57,366 nt of DNA from Dactylosporangium sp. AC04546 (GTDB lineage Bacteria; Actinomycetota; Actinomycetes; Mycobacteriales; Micromonosporaceae), in contig NZ_JAHYSG010000080.1 in assembly GCF_022095675.1 (NCBI RefSeq), positions 1 through 57,366 of the forward strand, in the 5' to 3' direction. This document shows, one piece after another, positions 42,942 to 54,455 of the stretch. Every line of letters starts with the position of its first letter. The first letter of the stretch is position 1. The notes beneath the pieces were generated by a model. That model did no database searches. It saw only the letters and a program-made list of their open reading frames with translations, and had not been told where the DNA came from. Made by a program: the position numbers and the translations under genes.

Positions 42942-45900
42942 AGTACCTCGTCCATCACCACGCGGATCCGCTCCACCACCTCCGCGGCCGGGCGGGAACG
43001 CCAGGCGGAGCGCACCGGCTCACGGCTGTCCTCGCTACCGAGGGCGGCCGTGAGCCGTTCGCCCTGGTCGCCGTGGAACAGCTGCACGACGTTGGCGCCG
43101 AGCCGCAGCCCCAGCACCCACAGCTCCCGGGTGTGCGCGCCGGTCCGGTACGCGTCGAGCGTCGCGCCGCCGATCGCCCAGGCGCCGAGCACCGGCATGT
43201 CCTGCGAGGCGAGCGCCTCGTCGCGCGCGGCGCGCAGCAGCTCGGTGGCGCGGACGTCGTCGCCCATCCGCAGGTGCAGGATCGCGACCGCGACCCGGAA
43301 GATCGCCAGGATCTGCGGGAACACGGCCGGCGACTCCTCCGCGATCCGCAGCGCCGCGGCGGCGTGCGCGAGCGCCTCGGGGTACGCCTGCCGCCGCCAG
43401 GCCAGCTGTGCGAGTGCCAGTCGGGCCTGGGCGGCGTCGGGGCGGTCGCGGGCGCCGGACTCCGCGGCCTCGGCCAGCCGGTGCGCCGCCTCGGCGTCGC
43501 CGTCGAGCGCCAGCTGGAAGTCGAGCAGCACCCGGATCGAGCCGAGGTCCTGGGACGCCCCGATCAGCTCCATGTGCCGGGCGCTGCGCCGCAGCCAGTC
43601 GCCGGCGCCCCACTCGACCCGCGTGCCGATCGCCTGCGCGGCCATGCCCATGCCCCAGTGCTCGCCGGCCGCCTCGAACCGCTCGTACGCCCGCTCGGCG
43701 TCCTCCGCCGCCACGTCGAGCCGCCCGGCGTTCTCGTGCACGGTGGCCCGCCAGAGCAGCCCGAACCCCTGCACGTACGGGTCGCCGTCGGCGGCCATCC
43801 CGTCCGCGACGCGCAGGCTGGCCGGCGAGTCGGGCGAGCTGAGCGCCGGCATCGCCGCCGCCAGCACCGCCACCCGGTGCGACACCCCGCCGGTGATCCG
43901 CCGCAGCGCCCGGCGGGCCAGCGAGTACAGCCGGTAGTCGTCGCCGATGAACCCGTTGAGCCCGGCGAGCACGCACACCCACGCCAGCCGGTCCGGATCG
44001 GCCTCGTCCAGCCGGGCCCGCCCGCGCGCGACCGGGTCGTCCGCGCGGAACAGCCGGCGCGCCCACAGCGCCACCTCCGGGTGCAGGCCGCGCACGGTCC
44101 ACAGGTGGAACAGCGCCGCCGCGACGTCGACCGCCGACCGGTCGTCGCCGTGCCCGACGGCCCACCGCAGGGCGGCGCCGAGGTTCTCCTGCTCCTCGGC
44201 ACAGCTGATGTACCCCTGGAGCTGCCCCGGCCCCGCGAAGTCGGCCGCGAGCGCCACCGCCCGGGCCGCGGCCCAGCCGGTCAGCCCCGCCATCGCCGGC
44301 TCCCGGTCGGCCAGCCGCGTCTCGCCGTACTCGCGGACCGTTTCGAGCATGCGGTACCGCGGCTGCCCGTCCTCGCCGGCCGCGATGGTCAGCAGCGACT
44401 GCTCGACGAGCGCGGCCAGCCCGCGCCGGCTGTCCCGTCCGGCGACGCCGGCCGCGGCGGCCGCGGTGAACGGCGCCGGGATGACCGCGAGCCGCTCCAG
44501 CAGGTCCTGGTCCTCGGGCGCGAGCAACTCGCGGCTCCAGTCCACGAGCGCCCACAGGCTGGCGTGCCGGTCGGGCAGCCCGCGCAGCGCGTCGTCGAGC
44601 AGCGCGAACCGGTCGCCGAGCCCGCCGAGCACATCCTCGATCGGCATGTGCCGCAGCCGGGCCGCGGCGAGCTCCAGCGCGAGCGGCAGGTTGTCGAGCC
44701 GGTGGCAGAGCTCCAGCGCCGCGTCCGGCGGGATCGCGAGCGCGGCCCCGCCGGCCCGCGCCCTGGTCTCCAGCAGCTCCAGCGCGGCGGCGTCGGGCAG
44801 CGCCCTGAGCCGGTACACCACCTCCTCGGGCAGCCCGAGCGGCGCCCGGCTGGTGGCCAGCACCGTCAGCTCGCCCCGTGCCACCGCGAGCACCTCGGCG
44901 GCGAGGGCGGCCGCACCGTCGAGCAGATGCTCACAGTTGTCCAGCACGAGAACCCCGTCCAGGTCTCGTACCGCGGACAGCAGCCGCTGCTGCGGCGGTG
45001 CGGCCCACGCCTCGGGCCGCTCGGGGTCGGCCGCACCGGTGGCGGCGAGCACCGCGGGCAGGATCTCGGCGGCGGCGCGCAGCCCCGCGAGCTCGACCGC
45101 GTACACGGCCCGCCCGTCCACCGCCGCGACGGCCGCGGCGAGGCTGGTCTTCCCCGCCCCACCGGCGGCCACGACGGTGACGAGCGGCGCACTCCGCAGC
45201 GCGTCGGCGACGGCGGCCACGTCGCCGTCCCGCCCGACGAGCTTGCCCGCCCCGCGCCGCCACACCCGCCGCCGCGGTGCTCTCGCCGGCTTGGTCGCCA
45301 GTTCGCCCCGCAGCAGGGCGAGATGCGCGGCCGCGACGACGGGCGACAGATCGGCCCCGTACCGCTCGGCCAGCTCCGCCCGCAGCCGCTCCACGAGCTC
45401 GAGCGCCTCGGCGTCGCGCCCCTGCGCGGCAAGGATGCGGACGAGCAGCGCGGCGGACGGCTCGTGCGGCGGCGCCAGCCCGACGAGCCGTCGCAGGTCC
45501 GGCTCGTCGGCGGGGGCTGCCTTGCTCCGGAGCGCGGCCTCGGCCCGCAGCCCGGCGACGTCGGCGAACAGCCGCGCGACGGCGTCGTCACTCAGGTCCG
45601 GCACCTCGGGAAACTCGGCGCGCGCCGCGTCGCCGGCCCGGCGGGCGGCGTCGACGTCCCCGCCGCCGAGCGCGGCTCGCCCCCGGTCGACAAGCTCCCG
45701 GCCCCTGACGGCGTCGACGTCGACGGCGTCGGCCGGCAACCGATACCCACCGGGCACGGCCTCGACGGGCAGCCCGAGCCGCCGGACCCGCGCCACGAGC
45801 GCCTGCACGGCCCCGGGCGCGTCGTCTGGCGGGCTCCCGTCCCACACGGCGTCGACGAGCGCCGCGACGGACACGGCCCGCCCGCGCGCGCCGACGAGCT

Positions 45901-45991
45901 CCCGCACCACCACGCCCAGCCGCTCGCCACGCACGGCTTTGCCGTCGACCGCGAGCTCCCCGAGCGTGGTGATACGCACGCCGCCCAGCAT
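42923..45991 (-). CDS. AfsR/SARP-type regulator with NB-ARC ATPase and TPR region
   Basis: 1022 aa. Order: OmpR-like winged helix (~5-90; ITTLGELAVDGKAVRGERLG ... LVDAVWDGSPP); BTAD helical domain (~95-235; ending DLSPVVAAAHLALLRGEL); NB-ARC ATPase (~250-500) with Walker A AGGAGKTSLA and Walker B GVLVLDNCEHLLDG; then ~500 residues of TPR-like helices. Such proteins bind direct repeats of 11-bp period and activate transcription, often of secondary metabolism. The repeats before the exporter at 41224 are the obvious target. A GTG at 45979 is an alternative start. Phosphorylation control is known for AfsR but not visible here. Confidence 0.9.
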   Translation of the reverse strand: MLGGVRITTLGELAVDGKAVRGERLGVVVRELVGARGRAVSVAALVDAVWDGSPPDDAPGAVQALVARVRRLGLPVEAVPGGYRLPADAVDVDAVRGRELVDRGRAALGGGDVDAARRAGDAARAEFPEVPDLSDDAVARLFADVAGLRAEAALRSKAAPADEPDLRRLVGLAPPHEPSAALLVRILAAQGRDAEALELVERLRAELAERYGADLSPVVAAAHLALLRGELATKPARAPRRRVWRRGAGKLVGRDGDVAAVADALRSAPLVTVVAAGGAGKTSLAAAVAAVDGRAVYAVELAGLRAAAEILPAVLAATGAADPERPEAWAAPPQQRLLSAVRDLDGVLVLDNCEHLLDGAAALAAEVLAVARGELTVLATSRAPLGLPEEVVYRLRALPDAAALELLETRARAGGAALAIPPDAALELCHRLDNLPLALELAAARLRHMPIEDVLGGLGDRFALLDDALRGLPDRHASLWALVDWSRELLAPEDQDLLERLAVIPAPFTAAAAAGVAGRDSRRGLAALVEQSLLTIAAGEDGQPRYRMLETVREYGETRLADREPAMAGLTGWAAARAVALAADFAGPGQLQGYISCAEEQENLGAALRWAVGHGDDRSAVDVAAALFHLWTVRGLHPEVALWARRLFRADDPVARGRARLDEADPDRLAWVCVLAGLNGFIGDDYRLYSLARRALRRITGGVSHRVAVLAAAMPALSSPDSPASLRVADGMAADGDPYVQGFGLLWRATVHENAGRLDVAAEDAERAYERFEAAGEHWGMGMAAQAIGTRVEWGAGDWLRRSARHMELIGASQDLGSIRVLLDFQLALDGDAEAAHRLAEAAESGARDRPDAAQARLALAQLAWRRQAYPEALAHAAAALRIAEESPAVFPQILAIFRVAVAILHLRMGDDVRATELLRAARDEALASQDMPVLGAWAIGGATLDAYRTGAHTRELWVLGLRLGANVVQLFHGDQGERLTAALGSEDSREPVRSAWRSRPAAEVVERIRVVMDEVLQTLRR

Positions 45992-46058
45992 TCCTCATCC
46001 ACCCGAGCCCCGGCGAACGGACCGACCGCCGGCGCTCAGGCGCGTGGTGGCGGCTCGT

Positions 46059-46090
46059 GGTGCCGGGGAGCACGGCGGCTCCCCGGCACC
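46059..46090. terminator. 12-bp hairpin terminator after the xylanase gene
   Basis: GGTGCCGGGGAG (46059-46070) pairs with CTCCCCGGCACC (46079-46090) across an 8-nt loop, 7 nt downstream of the leftward xylanase stop at 46098. Confidence 0.85.
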
Positions 46091-46097
46091 GGTCGCA

Positions 46098-48861
<2,764 letters not shown>

Positions 48862-48935
48862 GGCGGTCTCCTCGATCCCATCGAATGTGAAAATTCTTCC
48901 GAGACCGGGATCAGATCATGCTTGTACCATGGTCG

Positions 48936-50267
48936 TCAATGTGTTTCCCTAGGATTCAGGTCGGCAAAGTCGCCTTCTAGCGTCGCCGCGACCGCGAGCA
49001 ATCGGTCCTCGCGCCCGTGCGCGGCGACGACCTGGACACCGATCGGCAGCCTGGTGGTGCTCCGCCCGAGCGGCAGGCTGATCGCCGGCTGCCCGGCGAG
49101 GTTGAACACCGTGGTGAACGGGCCGTACGCGAGCATCGCGTCGAGCCAGCCGTCGACGGTGTACCGCGGGTCGTCGTAGTCCAGGGTCCCGTGCTCCGCC
49201 GGCAGCTGGGCCAGGGTCGGGGTGACGAGCAGGTCGTACTCCGCGAAGAACTCCCACACGCCCCTCGCCGCCCGCTCCCCCGCCGCCGCGGCGCTCAGCA
49301 GGTCGAGCGCGCTCATGGCGCGGACCTCGGCGATGACGGCGCGGGTGACGGCCTCCAGCTTCGCCGGGTCGGGCGACCGGGGCGCGGCGAGCATGGGCGC
49401 CACGTTGGCGGCCAGCTCGCCGTGCATGGCGGCACGGACGTCGTCCCAGTCGAGGCGGGGCGCGACCGGCTCGACCCTCAGGCCGAGCCGCTCCAGCAGC
49501 TTGCCGGCGCGCTCGGTGACGGCGGCGACCTCCGGGTGGACGGCCACCCCGGACCAGGCGACGGTGGTGATCCCCGCGCGGAGGCGCTCCGGCCGCCCGT
49601 CCCCGCCCGGGAGCACCGGGCCGTACACGGCCTCGAACAGGCGCGCCGTGTCGCGCACCGTGCGGGTCAGCGCGAACTCCCCCAGGTGCGCCGGCCCCGG
49701 CAGCCGGCCCGCGCTCGGCTTCAGGCCGACCAGGCCGCAGCACGACGCCGGCACCCGGATCGAGCCGGCACCGTCGTTGGCGTGCGCGATCGGTACCGCC
49801 CCCGCCGCCACCAGCGCCGCCGCGCCGCCGCTGGAGCCGCCCGCGCCGCGCGAAGGGTCGTACGGGTTGCGCGCCGGGCCGTGCCGCCGCGGCTCCGTCG
49901 CGAAGCTCAGGCCCAGCTCGGGCATCGTCGTGCGGCCCAACGTCAGCAGGCCGGCCCGGCGGAACCGCGCCATCACCTCCGTGTCGTACTCGGCGACGAC
50001 GAAGGACGGCACCGCCCGCGAGCCGACGCCGAACGGCACCCCCGCGGCCATCGGCACATCCTTCACGAGGAACGGCACCCCGGAGAACGGGCCGCGCGGG
50101 TCGCCGGGCACCCTGACCGGCGGGCCGGCCAGCCCGTTCACCCGCTGGTTCGCGACCTCGACGGCCACCAGCGCGACCCGCTCGACCTCGGCCGCCGTCA
50201 CCTCACCGGCGCGGACGAGTCCGGCGATCGCCACCCCGTCCAGCCGCGCATACTCGTGGAGTTCCAT
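48936..50267 (-). CDS. Amidase-signature family amidohydrolase
   Basis: 443 aa. The Ser-cis-Ser-Lys triad is visible: Lys69 in GVPFLVKDVPM, the cis-Ser in GAGGSSGGAAALVAAG (~145) and nucleophile Ser169 in NDGAGSIRVPAS. It hydrolyses carbon-nitrogen amide bonds of small amides; a true GatA is unlikely as no gatB or gatC neighbours are present. Cytosolic. GAAGG precedes the ATG. It is divergent, with 83 bp, from a LuxR-type regulator that could control it. Confidence 0.9.
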   Translation of the reverse strand: MELHEYARLDGVAIAGLVRAGEVTAAEVERVALVAVEVANQRVNGLAGPPVRVPGDPRGPFSGVPFLVKDVPMAAGVPFGVGSRAVPSFVVAEYDTEVMARFRRAGLLTLGRTTMPELGLSFATEPRRHGPARNPYDPSRGAGGSSGGAAALVAAGAVPIAHANDGAGSIRVPASCCGLVGLKPSAGRLPGPAHLGEFALTRTVRDTARLFEAVYGPVLPGGDGRPERLRAGITTVAWSGVAVHPEVAAVTERAGKLLERLGLRVEPVAPRLDWDDVRAAMHGELAANVAPMLAAPRSPDPAKLEAVTRAVIAEVRAMSALDLLSAAAAGERAARGVWEFFAEYDLLVTPTLAQLPAEHGTLDYDDPRYTVDGWLDAMLAYGPFTTVFNLAGQPAISLPLGRSTTRLPIGVQVVAAHGREDRLLAVAATLEGDFADLNPRETH

Positions 50268-50350
50268 GCCTTCGAGCCTTGTCCGGCGGCGGGTGTACCG
50301 CATGAGCGCCACCACTGATCCGCGGCACTGAACTTTGACAGGATGGGGGC

Positions 50351-52444
50351 ATGTTCGCCGGCCGCACCGCCGAGCTCGCGCGGCTCGAGGCGCTCGCACA
50401 CGGCCTGGTCGTGGTGTCCGGGCCGGCCGGCGTCGGCAAGACCCGGCTGCTGCACGAGGCGTTCCCGGAGGCGCCGCGGGTGCGGTGCCCGCCCGACGAC
50501 GACGCACCGCCGATGTGGCCGTGGCTGCGGGTGCTGGCCGCCCTCGGCCGGACTCCCCCGGCGCAGACCGGGTTCGCGGGGGCCGTCGCCGTCGCCGACC
50601 TGGTCGCCGGGTGCGCCGGGCGCGTGGTGATCGTCGAGGACCTCCAGGACGCCGACGAGGCCTCGCTCGCCGTGGTCCGGCACCTCGCGGGCGCCCGGCA
50701 CCGTGCGCTCGTCGTGCTCACCGTGCGCAGCGGCGCGCCGGTGCGGCATCCCGGGGAGTTCGCGCTCGCGGAGGCCGAACTGCGTCGCGCGCTCGGGGTG
50801 GTTCGGCTCGCGCTCGGGCCGCTGAGCGTCGCCGACACGGCCGGGCTCGACAGCGTCCCGCTGCTGGCCGGCGCGGCGCGCCAGGCGCTGCGCGACGGGG
50901 CGTTCGACGACGCGGCGCGGCTGTTCGAGCGGTGCCTAGGCGCCCTCGACCACGCCGGGGACGCCGAGCGGGCCGCGCTGGTGGTCGAGCTGGCGCGCGC
51001 CGAGTACCGGGCCGGGCGTCCGCGGCGGGCCTCCGAGCACTGCCTGGTCGCCGCCGAGCTGGCGACCGCCGCCGGGCGGGCCGACCTCCTCGCGGGCGCG
51101 GCGCTCGTCATCAACGGTGCCGGGGACGCCGACGTGGCCGTGCGGGCGGCGCTGCTGTGCGAACGGGCCCTGGCCGGCGCCGGGCCGGGTGACCGGGTGC
51201 GGCTGCTGGCCCGGCGGGCCGCGCTGCACGCCGACGCCGACCGGGTCACCGAGGCGGAGAGCGCCGAGGCGCTGCGGGCCGCCGAGGACGACGGCGACGA
51301 CGGCGCCCTCGCCGACGCCGTCCGTGCGCGGATGTGGCTGCTCGACGACCCCGCCGAGCGGCTGCGGCTCGCGGGGGTCACGGTCGACGCCGGGCTGCGC
51401 ACCGGGCGGCTCCTGGAGGCGGTACGGGGGGAGCTGTGGCGCGTCGACTCGCAGTACCACCTGGGAAATCTCCGCGGCGTGGACGACGGGCTCGCACGTC
51501 TGCGGGACCTGGCTGAGGCGGCCCGGCTGCCGGTCGCCGACTGGCATGCGCGGCGGGCCGGGGCGGCGCGGGAGGCGCTCGCCGGCCGGTGGGGCGCGGC
51601 GCGGGCACTGAACGACGAGGCGCACGAGGCCGCCGAGCGCACCGGCGACCGGCTCGCCGCCGCCGTCACCGACCTGTTCGCGGTACTGCTCGGGCTGGTC
51701 CGCGGCGACCGCGGCGAGCTGCGCGCCGGATGGGCCGCGCGGCTGGACGCCGGGCCGCGGCTGCCGCTCGCCGACGCCGTCGCCGCGATGCACCACCTCG
51801 TCGACGGGGACACGGCCGAGGCGCGGACGCGGTACGAGCGGCTGCGGCACCTGCTGCGCGATCCGCCGCCGGGCATCCGCCGGCTGGGGATGCTGCAGTT
51901 CCTCACCGAGCTGGCGCTGGCGTTCGGCGACGCCGAGGCGGCCGCGTGGGCCTACCCGCAGTGGCTGCCGTGGACGGCGGCGGGCGGGCTGCCGGGCGGC
52001 GCGGACACGTTCGGCGGCGGTGCCGCGGCGCGGCCGGCCGGGCGGCTCGCGGCGCTGCTCGGTCAGGACGACGAGGCCGTCGCGCTGCTGCGCACCGCCG
52101 TCGAGGTGAACACGCGGCTCGACGCCGGGCCATGGCTGGCCCACACCCGGCTCGACCTGGCCGTGCTCACCGGCGACGCGGCGCTCGCGGCCCGCGCCGC
52201 CGCCGACGCCCGCCGGCTCGACCTGCCCGGCCCGGCCGCGCGGGCGTCCACTGTGGACCCGTTGACCGGCCGGGAGCGGGAGGTGGCCGCGCTCGTCGCC
52301 GAGGCGCTGAGCAACCGGGAGATCGCGGCGCGGCTGGTGCTCAGCGAGCGGACGGTGGAGAGCCACGTACGGCACATCCTGGCCAAGCTCGGGCTGTCGA
52401 ACCGCACCGAGCTGACCGCACGGCTCCTACGCTCTCGTCACTGA
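50351..52444 (+). CDS. LuxR-family regulator with short ATPase (LAL-like)
   Basis: 697 aa. N-terminal ATPase with Walker A VVVSGPAGVGKTRLL (~20-34) and Walker B RVVIVEDLQDAD. The ATPase portion is only ~180 residues: the usual sensor/lid region of LAL proteins (900-1100 aa) appears deleted. It runs directly into helical TPR-like repeats from ~180. The C-terminal LuxR helix-turn-helix (~632-690) reads LTGREREVAALVAEALSN and LVLSERTVESHVRHILAKLG. Divergent from the amidase gene, its plausible target. Inducer unknown. Confidence 0.88.
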   Translation: MFAGRTAELARLEALAHGLVVVSGPAGVGKTRLLHEAFPEAPRVRCPPDDDAPPMWPWLRVLAALGRTPPAQTGFAGAVAVADLVAGCAGRVVIVEDLQDADEASLAVVRHLAGARHRALVVLTVRSGAPVRHPGEFALAEAELRRALGVVRLALGPLSVADTAGLDSVPLLAGAARQALRDGAFDDAARLFERCLGALDHAGDAERAALVVELARAEYRAGRPRRASEHCLVAAELATAAGRADLLAGAALVINGAGDADVAVRAALLCERALAGAGPGDRVRLLARRAALHADADRVTEAESAEALRAAEDDGDDGALADAVRARMWLLDDPAERLRLAGVTVDAGLRTGRLLEAVRGELWRVDSQYHLGNLRGVDDGLARLRDLAEAARLPVADWHARRAGAAREALAGRWGAARALNDEAHEAAERTGDRLAAAVTDLFAVLLGLVRGDRGELRAGWAARLDAGPRLPLADAVAAMHHLVDGDTAEARTRYERLRHLLRDPPPGIRRLGMLQFLTELALAFGDAEAAAWAYPQWLPWTAAGGLPGGADTFGGGAAARPAGRLAALLGQDDEAVALLRTAVEVNTRLDAGPWLAHTRLDLAVLTGDAALAARAAADARRLDLPGPAARASTVDPLTGREREVAALVAEALSNREIAARLVLSERTVESHVRHILAKLGLSNRTELTARLLRSRH

Positions 52445-52906
52445 GAACATGTAGCAGCCGTACGCGACGTTGCGGCTGTCGGCGCGCACCACGCCCGGTT
52501 CGGCGAGCACCGCCTCGACGACGCCTTCCGGGTCGGTACCGTCGTGCACCCGGGTCGCCGGGTGGATCCACCCGCGCTCGTCGTAGGCGCGCAGCACCTG
52601 CTTGCGGCCGCGCCACTGCGCGGGGTATCCGTCGCCCGCCCCGGCACAGGCTTCGGCGCAGGCTTCGGCGTGGGCTTCGGCGTGGGCGAAGACGGCGCCG
52701 ATCTCCCGGTAGGGCGTCCCGCCGGGCAGCACCGGCTCGTAGCCGAACAGGATCAGCGCCTCCCCGGCGACGGCGTCGCGCAGGCAGCAGCGCAGCGGCT
52801 CGCCGCCTTCCGCGATCGCGGGCTGCACAGGGTTGCCGGACACGTCGAGCCCGGTGCGGCGGGCGCTGTCGAGGGCCTTCGGGTCGAGCCCGTGAACGGT
52901 GAACAT
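52427..52906 (-). CDS. DUF1203-family protein with internal repeat
   Basis: 159 aa. N-terminal FTVHGLDPKALDSARRTG, then CCLRDAVAGEALILFGYEP, and C-terminal SRNVAYGCYMFSVTRA match DUF1203, a family of unknown function. Residues 74-88 are an AHAEAHAEACAEACA-type repeat encoded by 12-bp tandem units, likely length-variable. The last 18 bp overlap the convergent LuxR gene. Confidence 0.82.
   Translation of the reverse strand: MFTVHGLDPKALDSARRTGLDVSGNPVQPAIAEGGEPLRCCLRDAVAGEALILFGYEPVLPGGTPYREIGAVFAHAEAHAEACAEACAGAGDGYPAQWRGRKQVLRAYDERGWIHPATRVHDGTDPEGVVEAVLAEPGVVRADSRNVAYGCYMFSVTRA
52647..52694. repeat. 12-bp tandem repeat in the DUF1203 gene
   Basis: CAGGCTTCGGCG occurs twice (52647-52670), followed by TGGGCTTCGGCG (52671-52682) and a degenerate fourth unit (52683-52694). 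Unit gain or loss would change the protein by four residues without a frameshift. Confidence 0.85.
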
Positions 52907-52967
52907 GCTTCGAGTCTGCTGCCGCGCGCCGGCGCTGGCTGGCGGGAATCGGCCGTCGCGTTCATAC

Positions 52968-53005
52968 GGTAGGAAAACTGGTGCCAGAGCCCCAGTTTTC
53001 CTACC
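52968..53005. terminator. 14-bp hairpin overlapping the stop of the AbiEi-like gene
   Basis: GGTAGGAAAACTGG (52968-52981) pairs perfectly with CCAGTTTTCCTACC (52992-53005) across 10 nt. The right arm contains the TAG stop (53001-53003) of the leftward gene. A/T-rich stem in a GC-rich region. Confidence 0.75.
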
Positions 53006-53939
53006 ACGTGATGCGGCAGGCGTCGCCGCAGCGGGCCGCAGTGCCGCGCCAGCCGCCCACGCGCAGCGCCGCCGCGACGGTCGCCGCCGTCGCGCACGGC
53101 CGCTCGGTGACGTCGGCCCAGCCGAAGCGCAGCGTTCCCCAGCCGCGCGTCGCCGAACGGTTGTCCCGCCGGCGGTCGCGGAGGCGCTGCTCGTCGTCGT
53201 GGGCCGCCCGGCCGTCGAGCTCCACGACGAGGCCGAAGCCGGTGTACTCCACGTCGCGGTAGGCGAGCGTCCCGGCGGCCCGGCGCGCCCGCTGCCGCCG
53301 GGCGCCCGGCAGGCCGTGGCCGCGTTCGACGTCGCGGAGGTACCGCACCTCGAGCACCGACTGCGCGCCGGCGCCGACGTCGGCGACCGCCGCCAGCAGG
53401 GCGGCGCGCCGGCGAACCCGGGTCCGCGCGCGGATCGTGTCCGTGAGGCGGCCGGCGGTGGTGAGGCGGCGGCCGCACGCGCGGGCGATCCACCCGACGG
53501 CCTGGTCGAGCGTGTCGGCGAGCTGCGTCAGGTCGACCACCGTGTCCTCGACCCGGGTGCGGGCCGGCGACCGCAGCGGCACGACCGGCGGGACAGGCGT
53601 GCGGTAGTGGAAGCGCACCCCGTCGATGCGGAAGAGCCGCCGGTGACCGGGCAGGCTGACGTGGATCGTGGCGGCCGGCTCGTCGGTCAGGCCGAGCAGC
53701 TCCGCGGCGGTGTGGTGGCTCAGCACCGCACCGGGGCCGGCCGCCGCGAGGACGGCCGAGAGCACGGCAAGGCGGGAGGGTTCGCCCGTGAACGTGTAGT
53801 AGACGCCCCGGTACGGCCGGCGCCAGCGGCCGGAGCGCAGGCGGCTGCGGATCATGTCTTCGGTCAGGCCGCACTCGCGGGCCTGCCGCCGGGTCACGAC
53901 ACCGGCCTGCCGGGCCGCCAGGTCATCGAGGTCGGCCAT
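53001..53939 (-). CDS. AbiEi-antitoxin-like / DUF559-type endonuclease-fold protein
   Basis: 312 aa. N-terminal ~90 residues: DLAARQAGVVTRRQARECGL, RSGRWRRPYRGVYYTFTG and LSHHTAAELLGL follow the AbiEi antitoxin winged-helix layout. The C-terminal ~110 residues (SVLEVRYLRDVERGHGLPGA ... FGLVVELDGRAAHDDEQRLR ... RDNRSATRGWGTLRFGWADV) match a DUF559/Vsr-like PD-(D/E)xK nuclease fold with E..ELDGRxxH. No AbiEii-type toxin gene is adjacent. This fusion is common in actinobacteria and its role is unknown. Confidence 0.8.
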   Translation of the reverse strand: MADLDDLAARQAGVVTRRQARECGLTEDMIRSRLRSGRWRRPYRGVYYTFTGEPSRLAVLSAVLAAAGPGAVLSHHTAAELLGLTDEPAATIHVSLPGHRRLFRIDGVRFHYRTPVPPVVPLRSPARTRVEDTVVDLTQLADTLDQAVGWIARACGRRLTTAGRLTDTIRARTRVRRRAALLAAVADVGAGAQSVLEVRYLRDVERGHGLPGARRQRARRAAGTLAYRDVEYTGFGLVVELDGRAAHDDEQRLRDRRRDNRSATRGWGTLRFGWADVTERPCATAATVAAALRVGGWRGTAARCGDACRITW

Positions 53940-54003
53940 GCTTCCGAGCATCGCCCGCCGGGAGCCGCGGGCAACAGGGGCCGGTCGCAGCTGTGGACAG
54001 ACA

Positions 54004-54037
54004 GCGCCGCCGCCCTCCGGGTGCAGGGCGGCGGCGC
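54004..54037. terminator. 13-bp hairpin terminator
   Basis: GCGCCGCCGCCCT (54004-54016) pairs with AGGGCGGCGGCGC (54025-54037) over 8 nt, downstream of the leftward SRPBCC remnant (stop at 54056). Confidence 0.8.
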
Positions 54038-54055
54038 CGTTGGTGCGGAACGAAG

Positions 54056-54418
54056 TTACATACCGGGGCGGCGGTTCAGCGGTTGCGTGCCCGGGTCGCC
54101 CGGGCGGGGGATGTCGCCGCGCCAGGTGCCCGTGGCCGTGCCGCGCTCCTCGACGTACTCCTTGAAGCGTCTCGTGTCGGCCTTCACCTGCATGCTGTCC
54201 ACGCCCACCGCACTGCCGGCCTTCTCGACCATGCCCTCCGGCTGCCAGTCCAGCTGGACCGTCACGCGGGTGTCCTGGTCGCCCAGGCGGTGGAAGGTCA
54301 CCACGCCGGCGTGCTTGGTGTCGCCGCCGACACTTCTCCACGCGATCCGCTCGTCCGGGTGCTGCTCGGTGATCTCGGCGTCGAACTCGCGGCGGACGCC
54401 GCCGCTCCTGCGTTCACC
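54056..54418 (-). pseudogene. N-terminally truncated SRPBCC (polyketide cyclase-like) gene
   Basis: The open frame from 54418 reads GVRREFDAEITEQHPDERIA, then WRSVGGDTKHAGVVTFHRLG, DTRVTVQLDWQPEGMVEKAG and DTRRFKEYVEERG. This is the C-terminal ~110 residues of actinobacterial SRPBCC/COQ10-type proteins (normally ~150-200 aa). The N-terminal beta strands are missing, and an in-frame TGA lies at 54419-54421. A GTG within (near 54304) could give an 80-residue fragment. I read it as a decayed gene. Confidence 0.75.
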
Positions 54419-54455
54419 TCATGGCATGCCCGGCGGGCGGCGGCCCAAACGGGAA

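Noticed and set aside
41224..45991. A secondary-metabolite gene cluster around the SARP regulator and DrrAB
   Set aside because: No polyketide, peptide, terpene or other biosynthetic core enzyme lies nearby. The exporter and regulator alone do not make a cluster.
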